Source of the DNA: Paenibacillus sp. V4I7
Lineage (GTDB): Bacteria; Bacillota; Bacilli; Paenibacillales; NBRC-103111
Length of the DNA stretch: 64,000 nucleotides
Direction of reading: 5' to 3'
Assembly (NCBI RefSeq): GCF_030817275.1
Contig: NZ_JAUSZD010000002.1
Coordinates: 7,910,501-7,974,500, forward strand
The notes under the pieces were generated by a model. The model had not been told where the DNA came from. It saw only the letters and a list, made by a program, of their open reading frames with translations, and made no database searches. The position numbers were made by a program, and so were the translations under genes. Position 1 is the stretch's first letter, and each line of letters begins with the position of its first letter. This document shows positions 45,491 through 53,797 of the stretch, piece after piece.

Positions 45491-46219
45491 TTGATCTCAT
45501 TTCGTCAAGTAGAGAAGCATTACGGCGATTTCCATGTGCTCAAAGGAATTAATCTTCAGATCAAGCAGGGGGAAGTCGTTGTCGTTGTAGGTCCGTCAGG
45601 TTCAGGCAAGAGTACGCTGCTAAGGTGTATCAACCGACTGGAAACCATCACAAGCGGTGAGCTTATCGTGAATGAGTTCAAGGTCAGCGATAAGAAGATG
45701 GATATGAACAAGCTGCGTCGAGATATCGGCATGGTATTCCAGCATTTCAATCTATATCCACATAAGAAAGTGATCGATAACATTACGCTTGCTCCGATGA
45801 AGGTGCATGGTATGGCTAAGAAAGAAGCCGACGAGATCGCGATGTATTTTCTGGATAAGGTTGGTATTCAGGATAAGGCGTACAGTTTTCCTTCACAGTT
45901 ATCAGGTGGACAGCAGCAGCGTGTGGCCATTGCGAGGGGACTGGCGATGAAGCCGAAAATTATGTTGTTTGATGAGCCCACATCAGCCTTGGATCCGGAG
46001 ATGGTCGGAGAGGTTCTTGATGTCATGAAGGCGCTTGCAAATGAAGGAATGACGATGGTTGTGGTTACGCACGAGATGGGCTTTGCCCGTGAAGTGGCCG
46101 ATCGTGTTGTTTTTATGGACAAAGGTCAGATTGTAGAAGAGTCACCTCCCGAGGAATTCTTCGTCAACCCTCGTGAAGAAAGAGCGAAATTATTTCTGAA
46201 TCGGGTACTTAACCATTAA
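45491..46219 (+). CDS. glnQ: Amino-acid ABC transporter ATPase, GlnQ-like
   Basis: The product is 242 aa. Walker [10 protein letters not shown] is at about 35-43, the Q-loop [10 protein letters not shown] follows, the signature [17 protein letters not shown] and Walker [14 protein letters not shown] are complete, and the switch His is in VVTHEMGFA. The high similarity pattern ([32 protein letters not shown]) is that of polar amino acid importers. The start is TTG with a strong GGGGGG-rich ribosome site. It is the first of seven same-strand genes ending with a GlnK/GlnL two-component system. Confidence 0.92.
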   Translation: MISFRQVEKHYGDFHVLKGINLQIKQGEVVVVVGPSGSGKSTLLRCINRLETITSGELIVNEFKVSDKKMDMNKLRRDIGMVFQHFNLYPHKKVIDNITLAPMKVHGMAKKEADEIAMYFLDKVGIQDKAYSFPSQLSGGQQQRVAIARGLAMKPKIMLFDEPTSALDPEMVGEVLDVMKALANEGMTMVVVTHEMGFAREVADRVVFMDKGQIVEESPPEEFFVNPREERAKLFLNRVLNH

Positions 46220-46238
46220 TAAGGAGATGAACAAAACC

Positions 46239-47111
46239 ATGATGTCAAAAAAGTGGAATTTCATGTTTATGTTAATTACGATATTTGCATTGGCGGGGTG
46301 TGCCTCTAACGGCACAAAAGGGGGCGCATCAAGCGCTCCGGCTAGCTCTCCGGCAGCAAGCAGCGCTCCAAGCACTGCAAAGCCGGCAGGTGGAGCGACC
46401 GTTCTGGATGAGATCAAAAGCAGAGGCAAAGTTGTCGTTGGTGTGAAGTTTGATACCAAGCTATTCGGTTTGAAAAACCCGACTGGCGGCGAAGTTGAAG
46501 GCTTCGACATCGACATTGCGAAAGCATTAGCGAAAGAAATTCTCGGCGATGAGAAGAAAATTGAGTTAAAAGAAGTAACGTCCAAGACACGCATTCCGAT
46601 GCTCGATAACAAAGAGATTGACATGATTGTTGCGACGATGACGATTACCGAAGAGCGGAAGAAACAAGTTGAGTTTTCTGATGTTTATTTTAAAGCAGGA
46701 CAATCTTTGCTCGTCAAGAAAGGCAGCCCTATTAAGAGTGTAGCGGATGTTAAAAAAGGAACGAAAGTGTTGGCTGTGAAAGGCGCTACTTCCGTTGCGA
46801 ATATTAAAGCGAAATCCCCAGATGCCACCATACTTGAATTTGATAATTACCAAGATGCTTTCAGCGCCCTGAAAGCGGGTCAAGGGGACACGTTGACAAC
46901 AGATAATGCCATCCTCTATGGCATGATGGAGCAAGATAAGAACTTCGAAGTGGTTGGCGAACCGTTCACGGATGAGCCTTATGGTATCGCGATTAAAAAA
47001 GGTGAAACAACACTTCAAGCCGCGGTGAATGATGCATTGAAGAAGTTGGAGTCAAGCGGTCAATATACGAAAATCTATGAGAAATGGATTGGCAAAGCGC
47101 CAACCAAATAA
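46239..47111 (+). CDS. glnH: Glutamine/glutamate-type ABC transporter binding lipoprotein
   Basis: The product is about 290 aa. AAGGAG lies directly on an upstream ATG (46227), so ATG 46239 is preferred. Lipobox LAGC puts the lipidated Cys at 21, followed by an Ala/Ser/Pro linker. The body is an SBP_bac_3 domain: KVVVGVKFDTKLFGLKNPTGGEVEGFDIDIAKALAKEILG, DMIVATMTITEERKKQVEFSDVYFKAGQ, GVKFDTK and the TDNAILYG segment typical of glutamine/glutamate binders. It follows the ATPase by 19 bp and precedes two permeases. Confidence 0.9.
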   Translation: MMSKKWNFMFMLITIFALAGCASNGTKGGASSAPASSPAASSAPSTAKPAGGATVLDEIKSRGKVVVGVKFDTKLFGLKNPTGGEVEGFDIDIAKALAKEILGDEKKIELKEVTSKTRIPMLDNKEIDMIVATMTITEERKKQVEFSDVYFKAGQSLLVKKGSPIKSVADVKKGTKVLAVKGATSVANIKAKSPDATILEFDNYQDAFSALKAGQGDTLTTDNAILYGMMEQDKNFEVVGEPFTDEPYGIAIKKGETTLQAAVNDALKKLESSGQYTKIYEKWIGKAPTK

Positions 47112-47132
47112 GAGTAACAAGAATAAAAGAAG

Positions 47133-47158
47133 AGATGGGTGGCAGCTGCTGCCCATCT
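47133..47158 (+). terminator. Intercistronic hairpin after the binding-protein gene
   Basis: AGATGGG (47133-47139) pairs with CCCATCT (47152-47158), with GCAGCTGC in the loop. It ends in TTCTGTC without a long T-run. It likely tunes the ratio of binding protein to permeases. Confidence 0.55.
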
Positions 47159-47180
47159 TCTGTCTATGAGGGGGGAGCGC

Positions 47181-47834
47181 ATGCCGGATTTCTCGATTTT
47201 TACCGATTATTTTGATATCTACATGAAGGGCTTCTTCAACACGATCATTGCCAGTGTTATTGCGTTAATTGGCAGCTTTGTGCTGGGTACGGTCATTGCT
47301 ATTTTTCGTATCGGATCGGTGAAACCACTGCAATGGATAGGTACGGCCTATGTAGAATTCATTCGAAACATACCGCTCTTGCTTGTTGTTTTCGTGTTCT
47401 TCTATGGGCTGCCGTCCATCGGCATTACCCTTAGCGGATTCGTATGCGGGACCTTAGGTCTTACGGTGTACACGGCAGCTTTTATTGCAGAAGCGATCCG
47501 TGCTGGTATTATGTCGGTGCCCAAAGGACAGTCTGAAGCGGGACAATCCTCAGGACTGACCTATCTCCAGACGATGTGGCATATCGTCCTTCCGCAAGCA
47601 ATCAAAATTGTCATACCGCCGCTTAGCAACCAATTTATTAACCTCGTTAAGAACTCGTCCGTACTTGGCGTGTTCGCAGGTTTTGACCTCATGTATTTCG
47701 GTGATCAAGTCGCAAGTGAGACTTATGCTACTTTCGATACCTATATCTTCGTTGCAATGCTTTATCTGATACTCACGCTGCCGCTAAGTTACATGGCCTT
47801 ACGCCTAGAACGTAAATTAGCTCGTACGGACTGA
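47181..47834 (+). CDS. Amino-acid ABC transporter permease 1
   Basis: The product is 217 aa from ATG 47181 (GGGGGGAG upstream); a longer reading frame begins inside the hairpin and is rejected. It is a HisM/GlnP-type permease with about five membrane helices: FFNTIIASVIALIGSF, EFIRNIPLLLVVFVFFYGLP and the EAA loop SEAGQSSGLTYLQTMWHIVLPQA. It pairs with the next permease to form the channel for the GlnH-like binder. Confidence 0.92.
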   Translation: MPDFSIFTDYFDIYMKGFFNTIIASVIALIGSFVLGTVIAIFRIGSVKPLQWIGTAYVEFIRNIPLLLVVFVFFYGLPSIGITLSGFVCGTLGLTVYTAAFIAEAIRAGIMSVPKGQSEAGQSSGLTYLQTMWHIVLPQAIKIVIPPLSNQFINLVKNSSVLGVFAGFDLMYFGDQVASETYATFDTYIFVAMLYLILTLPLSYMALRLERKLARTD

Positions 47835-47854
47835 CTTTAGGGGGAGGTGAACGA

Positions 47855-48505
47855 ATGGATATCATGCAGGCTTTCACAGCTGATAATGTAAGGTTTGTAT
47901 TTGAAGGTTTCTATATAACGTTAAAGGTCGCTGCTATTTCTATTGTTTTAAGCTTTATTGTAGGTTGTATCGTCGGTACTATTCGGTATACGAAGCTACC
48001 AGTGTTATCACCTATACTTGCCGTATTGGTCGAACTTATCCGCAATTTACCATTGTTGTTAATCATGTTTTTCTCGAGATTCGCTTTACCGGATATCGGG
48101 ATTAAACTCGGACCCATGAATGCAACGATCTTGGCATTAACGTTATTTGAAGGTGCGATGATTGCTGAGATTGTGCGAAGCGGCCTGAATTCCATCGATA
48201 AAGGACAGATTGAAGCCGCTCGATCTTCAGGACTAGGCTATGTGCAAACCCTTTGGCATATTATTCTACCTCAGGGGCTGCGCCGAATGATGCCGCCACT
48301 AGTGAGTCAATTTATTTCCTTGTTAAAAGATACTTCTCTTGCGATTGTTATTTCCTTGCCTGAACTGATGCATCATGCGAAAATAGTAATTGGACAAAAC
48401 TACAGTTATACCATGCCCATTCTATTTTTAGTGGCTATTCTATATTTCGCTGTGAATTATGCCTTATCATTAGCAGCCCGCAGGATGGAATCAAGATTGG
48501 TATAG
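47855..48505 (+). CDS. Amino-acid ABC transporter permease 2
   Basis: The product is 216 aa, a paralogue of permease 1: GFYITLKVAAISIVLSF, VELIRNLPLLLIMFF and the EAA loop IEAARSSGLGYVQTLWHIILPQGLR. An AGGGGGAGGTG site precedes the ATG, 20 bp after permease 1. Two non-identical permeases with one ATPase and one binder is the standard glutamine/glutamate importer. Confidence 0.92.
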   Translation: MDIMQAFTADNVRFVFEGFYITLKVAAISIVLSFIVGCIVGTIRYTKLPVLSPILAVLVELIRNLPLLLIMFFSRFALPDIGIKLGPMNATILALTLFEGAMIAEIVRSGLNSIDKGQIEAARSSGLGYVQTLWHIILPQGLRRMMPPLVSQFISLLKDTSLAIVISLPELMHHAKIVIGQNYSYTMPILFLVAILYFAVNYALSLAARRMESRLV

Positions 48506-48538
48506 AGGAATTTAACACACAGAAGGAGTCTTGGCATC

Positions 48539-49300
48539 ATGTTACAAGTAAGTTGGGAAATGATGATATTCATCATCATCGGTGGTTTTCTAGCGGCTTA
48601 TGTAGATTCTGTCGTTGGTGGAGGGGGACTGATCGCTCTTCCGGTTCTGCTGGCAACGGGATTACCCCCAGCTGTCGCGTTAGGAACGAACAAATTGGCG
48701 GGCACCATGTCTTCTCTGACAAGTACGATTTCATTCATGAGGTCTGGAAATGTCGATCTGAAAGCCGTACGCGGTTTGTTCATTTTGTCTCTCTTAGGGG
48801 CAATATGCGGAACGATGGTGCTGCGGCAAATTCCATCTGATTTCTTAAAGCCGTTGGTTGTCGTTATGCTTATACTGATCACCATCTACACGATTTTTCG
48901 TAAAAATTGGGGGGATCTTTCAACCTTCCGCCAGTTTTCAACGAAAACAGCGATGTTAATGGGCTGCGCTGCATTCGGTTTGGGCTTTTATGATGGTTTC
49001 TTCGGACCGGGTACCGGTTCCTTTCTTATTTTCGTTTTTCTGATGTTAGGATTCGATTTCGTCAAAGCGGCCGGTAATGCCAAGGTACTAAATTTCGGTA
49101 GCAACGTGGCTAGTTTGGCTACTTTCATGGTTATGGGGTCCATTAATTATGGGATAGGCATTCCGATGGGAATAGCCATGGTTTGTGGATCTTTGCTGGG
49201 CTCACGCATGGCGATCCGCAAAGGATCAGCGTATGTTCGACCGCTATTTCTTACCGTTTGTATAATCCTCATTGGTAAGCAGATATGGGATATCTTGTAG
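48539..49300 (+). CDS. TSUP-family permease (TauE/SafE-like)
   Basis: The product is 253 aa with about eight membrane helices. Both half-repeats show the TSUP pattern (GGFLAAYVDSVVGGGGLIALPVLLATGLPPAVALGTNKLAG; FGLGFYDGFFGPGTGSFLIF, FDFVKAAGNAKVLNFGSNVASLA). Members export or import sulfonates, sulfite or organic acids. Here it sits between the glutamine-type importer and the sensor kinase and overlaps the kinase start by about 16 bp, suggesting co-regulation. An organic acid or sulfonate partner to the amino acid is possible but unproven. Confidence 0.88.
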   Translation: MLQVSWEMMIFIIIGGFLAAYVDSVVGGGGLIALPVLLATGLPPAVALGTNKLAGTMSSLTSTISFMRSGNVDLKAVRGLFILSLLGAICGTMVLRQIPSDFLKPLVVVMLILITIYTIFRKNWGDLSTFRQFSTKTAMLMGCAAFGLGFYDGFFGPGTGSFLIFVFLMLGFDFVKAAGNAKVLNFGSNVASLATFMVMGSINYGIGIPMGIAMVCGSLLGSRMAIRKGSAYVRPLFLTVCIILIGKQIWDIL

Positions 49301-50595
49301 GGGGTGAAAGGCTGGGACGCTTAAAGAACGAAGGGCTGCAAATGATTCTCGTCGCTATTGTGACGGCAATTGCCGGAGAGTTTAAGATCACACCTTTCAT
49401 TGGGGAAATGTTTCGGATTGGTCTTGGCAGCAGCGCCTTTCTACTCTGTTTGCTTTTGATGAAGCATCTGCCTTATATCTATACAGGTATCGTTACCGGA
49501 ATCACTGTTCTGCTATTTCGGACGTTGGAAGATGGTATCCTATTACATGGGGCCATGTCTTTCAGCGCGAGCGCGCAAACGCATTTATCAGCCGCATTTT
49601 ATTATATGGCCTTTGCGATTGCCATGAGCTTCATTAAACGGAATTGGGACCAATTCCACCCTTTTGTTCTTGGGTTGTTCTTATCGGTTATTGATCTTAT
49701 GTCCAATGAGATTGAATTGTTGGCTCGCAGCTTGATTTTCCATTCACCGCATATGTTTTCAGAGCAGTTAGTGTATATCACAGTTACCGCTGTCGTGCGG
49801 AGCTACTTCGTGGTCGGTATCTACAACAGTGTGACCATTAATCAGATGCGAGTCCTGCATAATGAGCAGCAGAAGCGTATGGAACAAATGTTAAATACGA
49901 ATAGCGGTTTATATGGCGAAGTATTTTACTTACGGAAGTCGATGGATACGATTGAGCAAATAACAGCCAAGAGCCACAATTTATATGAAAAAATTAATGG
50001 CGCGGGGTTAAAAAGCTACTCTCGCACCATTTTGGAAATTACCCAGCAAATTCATGAAGTCAAAAAAGATTCGCAACGCATCCTAGCCGGGTTGTTAAAG
50101 CTGTTCGATCGCGATTTCGCTTCCGAAATGAGGCTGGCTGAAGTCGTGGAGTTCGCCATCAAGTCCAACCTGGGTTATAGTTCGATGATTGGAAAAAAGA
50201 TTCAATTCAAAAGCGACATTCAAACGGACTATTGTTCGAATCAATACCTACCCCTTTTAACCGTAATCAATAATCTCGTTTCTAATGCTGTGGAAGCAAT
50301 TGAAGATCAAGGATCGATTCTCGTAAGTGCTTATGAGCAAGGTGCTGAGACCATCATCATCGTTGCCGACACTGGTGTTGGCATTTCAGAGCAGGATAGA
50401 GATATGATTTTTGCACCCGGATTTACGACCAAATTCAATCAAGAGGGCTTTGCCGCGACAGGGATTGGACTCTCTCATGTTCGAGATATTGTTCATTCAT
50501 TAGGTGGAGACATTCATTTACGCTCTGACGAGCCGGGTTTTCAGACCACTTTTGTGATTACTATATTGACCGATACGTTGAAAAAAGGAGCGTAG
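49285..50595 (+). CDS. glnK: Sensor histidine kinase, GlnK (YcbA)-like
   Basis: The product is up to 436 aa. The N-terminal ~180 residues are several membrane helices; the region from QMILVAIVTAIAGEFKITPF is like YcbA. The phosphoacceptor is probably His257 in EITQQIHEVKKDSQRI. The C-terminal ATPase domain has the N-box NNLVSNAVEA, DTGVGIS and the TGIGLSHVRDIVHSLGGDI G-box. The start is uncertain: ATG 49285 overlaps the TSUP gene; ATG 49342 with GAAGGG is an alternative. It is followed by a GlnL-type regulator 5 bp later. In Bacillus this pair senses glutamine. Confidence 0.85.
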   Translation: MGYLVGGERLGRLKNEGLQMILVAIVTAIAGEFKITPFIGEMFRIGLGSSAFLLCLLLMKHLPYIYTGIVTGITVLLFRTLEDGILLHGAMSFSASAQTHLSAAFYYMAFAIAMSFIKRNWDQFHPFVLGLFLSVIDLMSNEIELLARSLIFHSPHMFSEQLVYITVTAVVRSYFVVGIYNSVTINQMRVLHNEQQKRMEQMLNTNSGLYGEVFYLRKSMDTIEQITAKSHNLYEKINGAGLKSYSRTILEITQQIHEVKKDSQRILAGLLKLFDRDFASEMRLAEVVEFAIKSNLGYSSMIGKKIQFKSDIQTDYCSNQYLPLLTVINNLVSNAVEAIEDQGSILVSAYEQGAETIIIVADTGVGISEQDRDMIFAPGFTTKFNQEGFAATGIGLSHVRDIVHSLGGDIHLRSDEPGFQTTFVITILTDTLKKGA

Positions 50596-50600
50596 AGATC

Positions 50601-51503
50601 ATGCTGTCATTCGGGATTGTTGACGATGATGCGGTAAGTAGACTGATGCTTCAAAAGATCATTGAAAAAGGCGGATTAGGCGAAGTCGTAGGTACGGCTG
50701 GCAGCGGGAGCGAAGGAGAAAAAGTTCTTCTGGAAACCACACCGGATGTCGTGGTCATTGATTTATTGATGCCGGACCAGGATGGAATTGAGACCATCAT
50801 TCGATTGAAGGAGCAAGGTTATCAAGGGAAATACGTGATGATTTCGCAAATTGAAAATAAAGAAATGATTGGCAAAGCTTATCAAGCCGGTGTCGAATTC
50901 TATATTCAAAAGCCAATTAATAAAATTGAAGTGGAAGCGGTGCTGTCCAAGGTTAACGAGCAGTGGAACATTAGCCGCTCCTTGCAGGAGATTAAAGAAT
51001 CATTAACCAAGCTGAGTTTACTGCACACAGGTACTGAGAGTATTCGCAAAAAGCGCGGTGTCCGCGAAATTATGCAGCCTATTCTCATGGATATGGGGAT
51101 CGTGGGGGACACCGGCAGTCGCGACCTGATGGACATTATGGAACATCTCACTCGTCATCATAAAGCGGAAGGAATTCCGCCGCTCAAGGAGCTTTATGAA
51201 ACTGTGTCCAGATGTCACAAGGTAAAAGAAGCGGATGTTGAAAAAGAAGGTAAAGCCGTCGAACAGCGAATTCGCCGCACGATAATGACCGCGTTGACCC
51301 ATATCGCCAGTATTGGCTTGACGGATTACAGCAATCCCAAATTTGAGCATTATGCGCCTCTGTATTTTGAATTCCAGGATGTGCGTATGAAGATGAAAGA
51401 AATCGATGAGAACTGTAAGCCGGAGAAGGGCAAGGTCAATATTAAGAAATTTCTCCAAGTTCTCTTTCTTGAAGTTACGGATAAGATGCGCAGTGAATAT
51501 TAA
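50601..51503 (+). CDS. glnL: Response regulator, GlnL (YcbB)-like
   Basis: The product is 300 aa. Residues 1-118 are a receiver domain with acidic pocket Asp8-Asp9-Asp10, phosphoacceptor Asp54 (VVIDLLMPD) and Lys104. Residues about 150-298 match the YcbB output domain (GIPPLKELYETVSRCHKVKEADVEKEGKAVEQRIRRTI then HIASIGL). The C-terminal domain binds DNA in the GlnL family. It is the last gene of the operon, and is expected to control the importer and TSUP genes before it. Confidence 0.87.
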   Translation: MLSFGIVDDDAVSRLMLQKIIEKGGLGEVVGTAGSGSEGEKVLLETTPDVVVIDLLMPDQDGIETIIRLKEQGYQGKYVMISQIENKEMIGKAYQAGVEFYIQKPINKIEVEAVLSKVNEQWNISRSLQEIKESLTKLSLLHTGTESIRKKRGVREIMQPILMDMGIVGDTGSRDLMDIMEHLTRHHKAEGIPPLKELYETVSRCHKVKEADVEKEGKAVEQRIRRTIMTALTHIASIGLTDYSNPKFEHYAPLYFEFQDVRMKMKEIDENCKPEKGKVNIKKFLQVLFLEVTDKMRSEY

Positions 51504-51600
51504 GAATAGGGCGAATGAAATTAGGCCGTTTCTGGTTGCGAATTGACCGGTGGTTATGGTATTATTTTGAATTAGTGATAGAGAAGGAGGTGAAGGTAGG

Positions 51601-51744
51601 ATGAATCGAGAGTTCGTGAACAACCGTGTGAGCCAGTTACCCATCGCGATGGCTGGCATCGTTCATGCAGCAGGCAAAGACGCGAGAAGTCTGTCCATTT
51701 ATACTCATACGGAATTACAACTCACGAAAAGACACCTACCTTAA
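51601..51744 (+). CDS. Leader peptide of the ABC-F gene
   Basis: A 47-codon ORF (begins MNREFVNN, ends TKRHLP) starts at ATG 51601 after an ideal AGGAGGTGA site with 7-nt spacing. It is followed by a terminator and then the ABC-F gene. Its stop codon overlaps CCTACCTT (51735-51742), which can pair with part of the terminator. The layout is that of ribosome-stalling leader peptides upstream of antibiotic-resistance ABC-F genes. No similar peptide is known to me. Confidence 0.6.
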   Translation: MNREFVNNRVSQLPIAMAGIVHAAGKDARSLSIYTHTELQLTKRHLP

Positions 51745-51763
51745 CCCTCAACGGATCAATCCG

Positions 51764-51797
51764 AAAGGTCGTAGGAATTTTCCTGCGGCCTTTTTTT
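51764..51797 (+). terminator. Leader attenuator upstream of the ABC-F gene
   Basis: AAAGGTCGTAGGA (51764-51776) pairs with TCCTGCGGCCTTT (51781-51793) with two wobble pairs and a 4-nt loop; a T-run ends at 51797. It lies 54 bp before the ABC-F start, so transcription must pass it. An alternative pairing uses CCTAC (51735-51739) and GTAGG (51771-51775). Confidence 0.8.
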
Positions 51798-51850
51798 GTA
51801 CGTTGGTTGCGATGGATAGGGTCTTTCATAAACTAGGAGGATCCTTCATT

Positions 51851-53761
51851 ATGTTAATAGTTAATGGTCAAAATATAAAGAAATACCATGGTGCGCAGCT
51901 GGTGCTCGAAGATGTTACTTTTGAAATTCATCAGGGAGAAAGAATAGGACTTGTGGGACGCAATGGCAGCGGTAAATCGACATTGTTGCGCCTTATATCC
52001 AAGATGGAGAAGCCTGATGAAGGACAATTAACGGTACGAAAAGATACGCGGATCGGCTATTTAGCACAAATCCCAACGGAATGGGAGAGCGGTACGGTGT
52101 ATGATGTGCTAGCCGCGAGCTTTCAAGAGGTACTTGAATGCCGCGCTAACATGACGGAGCTGGAGCAGCGAATGTCGAGCCCGGACGTCATGAGCGATGA
52201 GAAGCAACTAGATCAGCTGCTTAAGCGGTACGCACAGCTGCAAGAACGTTTTGAACGGGAAGGCGGCTACGAGCTGGATGCAAGAATCGACCAAGTAGCG
52301 AACGGTCTTCGTATTGCACGGGAGTTTTACGAACGGAGATTTACCTCGTTGTCTGGAGGGGAAAAGACGAAGATTGCTCTCGCTTCCCAGCTGATCGGCA
52401 AACCTGACTTGCTGCTGCTGGATGAGCCGACGAATCATCTGGATTTGTTTGGTGTGGAGTGGTTGGAGGAATATCTCACCCATTATGATGGTGCGTGTTT
52501 CATTGTTTCTCATGATCGCTACTTTCTGGATCGGGTAGTTACGAAGATCGTTGAACTGGAAGATGGTGAATCCACGACCTATCTGACTTCATACTCGGGA
52601 TATGTGAAGGAGAAGGAAGTTAGATTACTTCAGCAGTTTGCTGATTATCAGGAGCAGCAGAAGGTCATCAAAAAGATGAAAGAGACGATTAAGCAGCTGA
52701 CGGAGTGGGGCCGAGTAGGAGGGAATGAGAAATTTTTCCGCCGGGCAGCTTCTATGCAGAAAGCGCTGGATCGGATGGAGAAGCTCAAACGGCCTGTTCT
52801 CGATCCGAAGGCAGCTGAATTCGGGTTGAAGCTGGACGACCGCTCAGGTCGGAGAGTGATTCGATTCGACGATGTGAATAAGCGATACGGAGATAAAGTG
52901 CTGCTGAAGCGGGCAAGCGGATTGCTGGAATATGGCGAGAAAGTGATGCTCGTCGGGCATAATGGTTCAGGTAAAACAACCCTGTTGAAGATGATTCTGG
53001 GTGAAGAGCAGCCTGACCAAGGGGAGCTCGAGCTTGGAGCGCGGGTCGACATTGGTTATCTGGCTCAACAAGAGTATCCAGAGGATCATAAGAAATCGGT
53101 GCTGACTTACTTCTGTGAGGAAGCGAAGCTGGAAGAAGGAGAGGCTAGGGGCCGGCTTGCTGCTTATTTATTTTATGGAGCAGATGTTTTCAAGTCGGTT
53201 AGTTCTCTCTCGGGAGGTGAGTGGACTAGATTGCGACTAGCACTGCTTGTGCTGCGTAAGCCTAATTTACTCATTCTCGATGAGCCCACGAATCATATGG
53301 ATATTGCTTCAAGGGAAGCGTTGGAAGAAGCGCTGGAAGAGTTTCCTGGTACCGTGCTGGCTGTAACGCATGATCGTTATTTTATGAATCGGCTGTCCCG
53401 GAAAATATGGGAGCTGGATCAAGGGCGTATTACCGTTTACTTGGGTAACTTTGACGACTATAAAGAGAAGAGCCGGCAGCTGCGCGAAGATCAAATACGT
53501 GAAACCACTGTTATTGGGGTGCCAAAGTCGGTTGCTGCACATGCGGCGTCACGGGGAAAGTCTAAATACTCGTCCGTGTTCACTAGGGACAATCTGGAAA
53601 AGCAGATTGCTAATGAAGAAGCGCGTCTGAAGAATTTAGACCAACGAATAGAGAACCTGGCGGCAGATGAACTCAGCAAGCTATGGATAGAGAGAGAAGC
53701 GGTACAGGACCTGTTGGATGGGCTTTATGAGCACTGGATGCAGATGGAGGAGCAGGAATAG
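51851..53761 (+). CDS. ABC-F family ATPase, probable ribosome-protection protein
   Basis: The product is 636 aa from ATG 51851 (AGGAGG upstream). Two ABC domains without membrane segments: Walker A GRNGSGKS at 36-43, signature LSGGEKTKIALA, Walker B LLLLDEPTNHLD; second Walker A GHNGSGKT, LSGGEWTRLRLALLVL and LLILDEPTNHMD. Between them is the linker helix pair (KKMKETIKQLTEW...RRAASMQKALDRMEKLKRP) that reaches the peptidyl-transferase centre in ARE ABC-F proteins. The C-terminus is a charged coiled coil (from about 590). The leader ORF plus terminator supports antibiotic-induced expression. A housekeeping ABC-F role cannot be excluded; PhLOPSA-type resistance would be testable. Confidence 0.85.
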   Translation: MLIVNGQNIKKYHGAQLVLEDVTFEIHQGERIGLVGRNGSGKSTLLRLISKMEKPDEGQLTVRKDTRIGYLAQIPTEWESGTVYDVLAASFQEVLECRANMTELEQRMSSPDVMSDEKQLDQLLKRYAQLQERFEREGGYELDARIDQVANGLRIAREFYERRFTSLSGGEKTKIALASQLIGKPDLLLLDEPTNHLDLFGVEWLEEYLTHYDGACFIVSHDRYFLDRVVTKIVELEDGESTTYLTSYSGYVKEKEVRLLQQFADYQEQQKVIKKMKETIKQLTEWGRVGGNEKFFRRAASMQKALDRMEKLKRPVLDPKAAEFGLKLDDRSGRRVIRFDDVNKRYGDKVLLKRASGLLEYGEKVMLVGHNGSGKTTLLKMILGEEQPDQGELELGARVDIGYLAQQEYPEDHKKSVLTYFCEEAKLEEGEARGRLAAYLFYGADVFKSVSSLSGGEWTRLRLALLVLRKPNLLILDEPTNHMDIASREALEEALEEFPGTVLAVTHDRYFMNRLSRKIWELDQGRITVYLGNFDDYKEKSRQLREDQIRETTVIGVPKSVAAHAASRGKSKYSSVFTRDNLEKQIANEEARLKNLDQRIENLAADELSKLWIEREAVQDLLDGLYEHWMQMEEQE

Positions 53762-53767
53762 AAAGAG

Positions 53768-53797
53768 AAAGAGGGGGTGCGAAAGCACTCCCTCTTT
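53768..53797. terminator. Bidirectional terminator
   Basis: AAAGAGGGGGTGC pairs with GCACTCCCTCTTT around GAAA. It ends the ABC-F gene and the convergent ArsR-like gene. Confidence 0.9.

Noticed and set aside
48553-48885. Overlapping open frames in the TSUP gene
   Set aside because: Low-complexity shadows of the membrane protein, without start signals.
51665-51850. 62-residue N-terminal extension of the ABC-F protein
   Set aside because: It runs through a terminator hairpin and lacks a ribosome site; ATG 51851 has AGGAGG.
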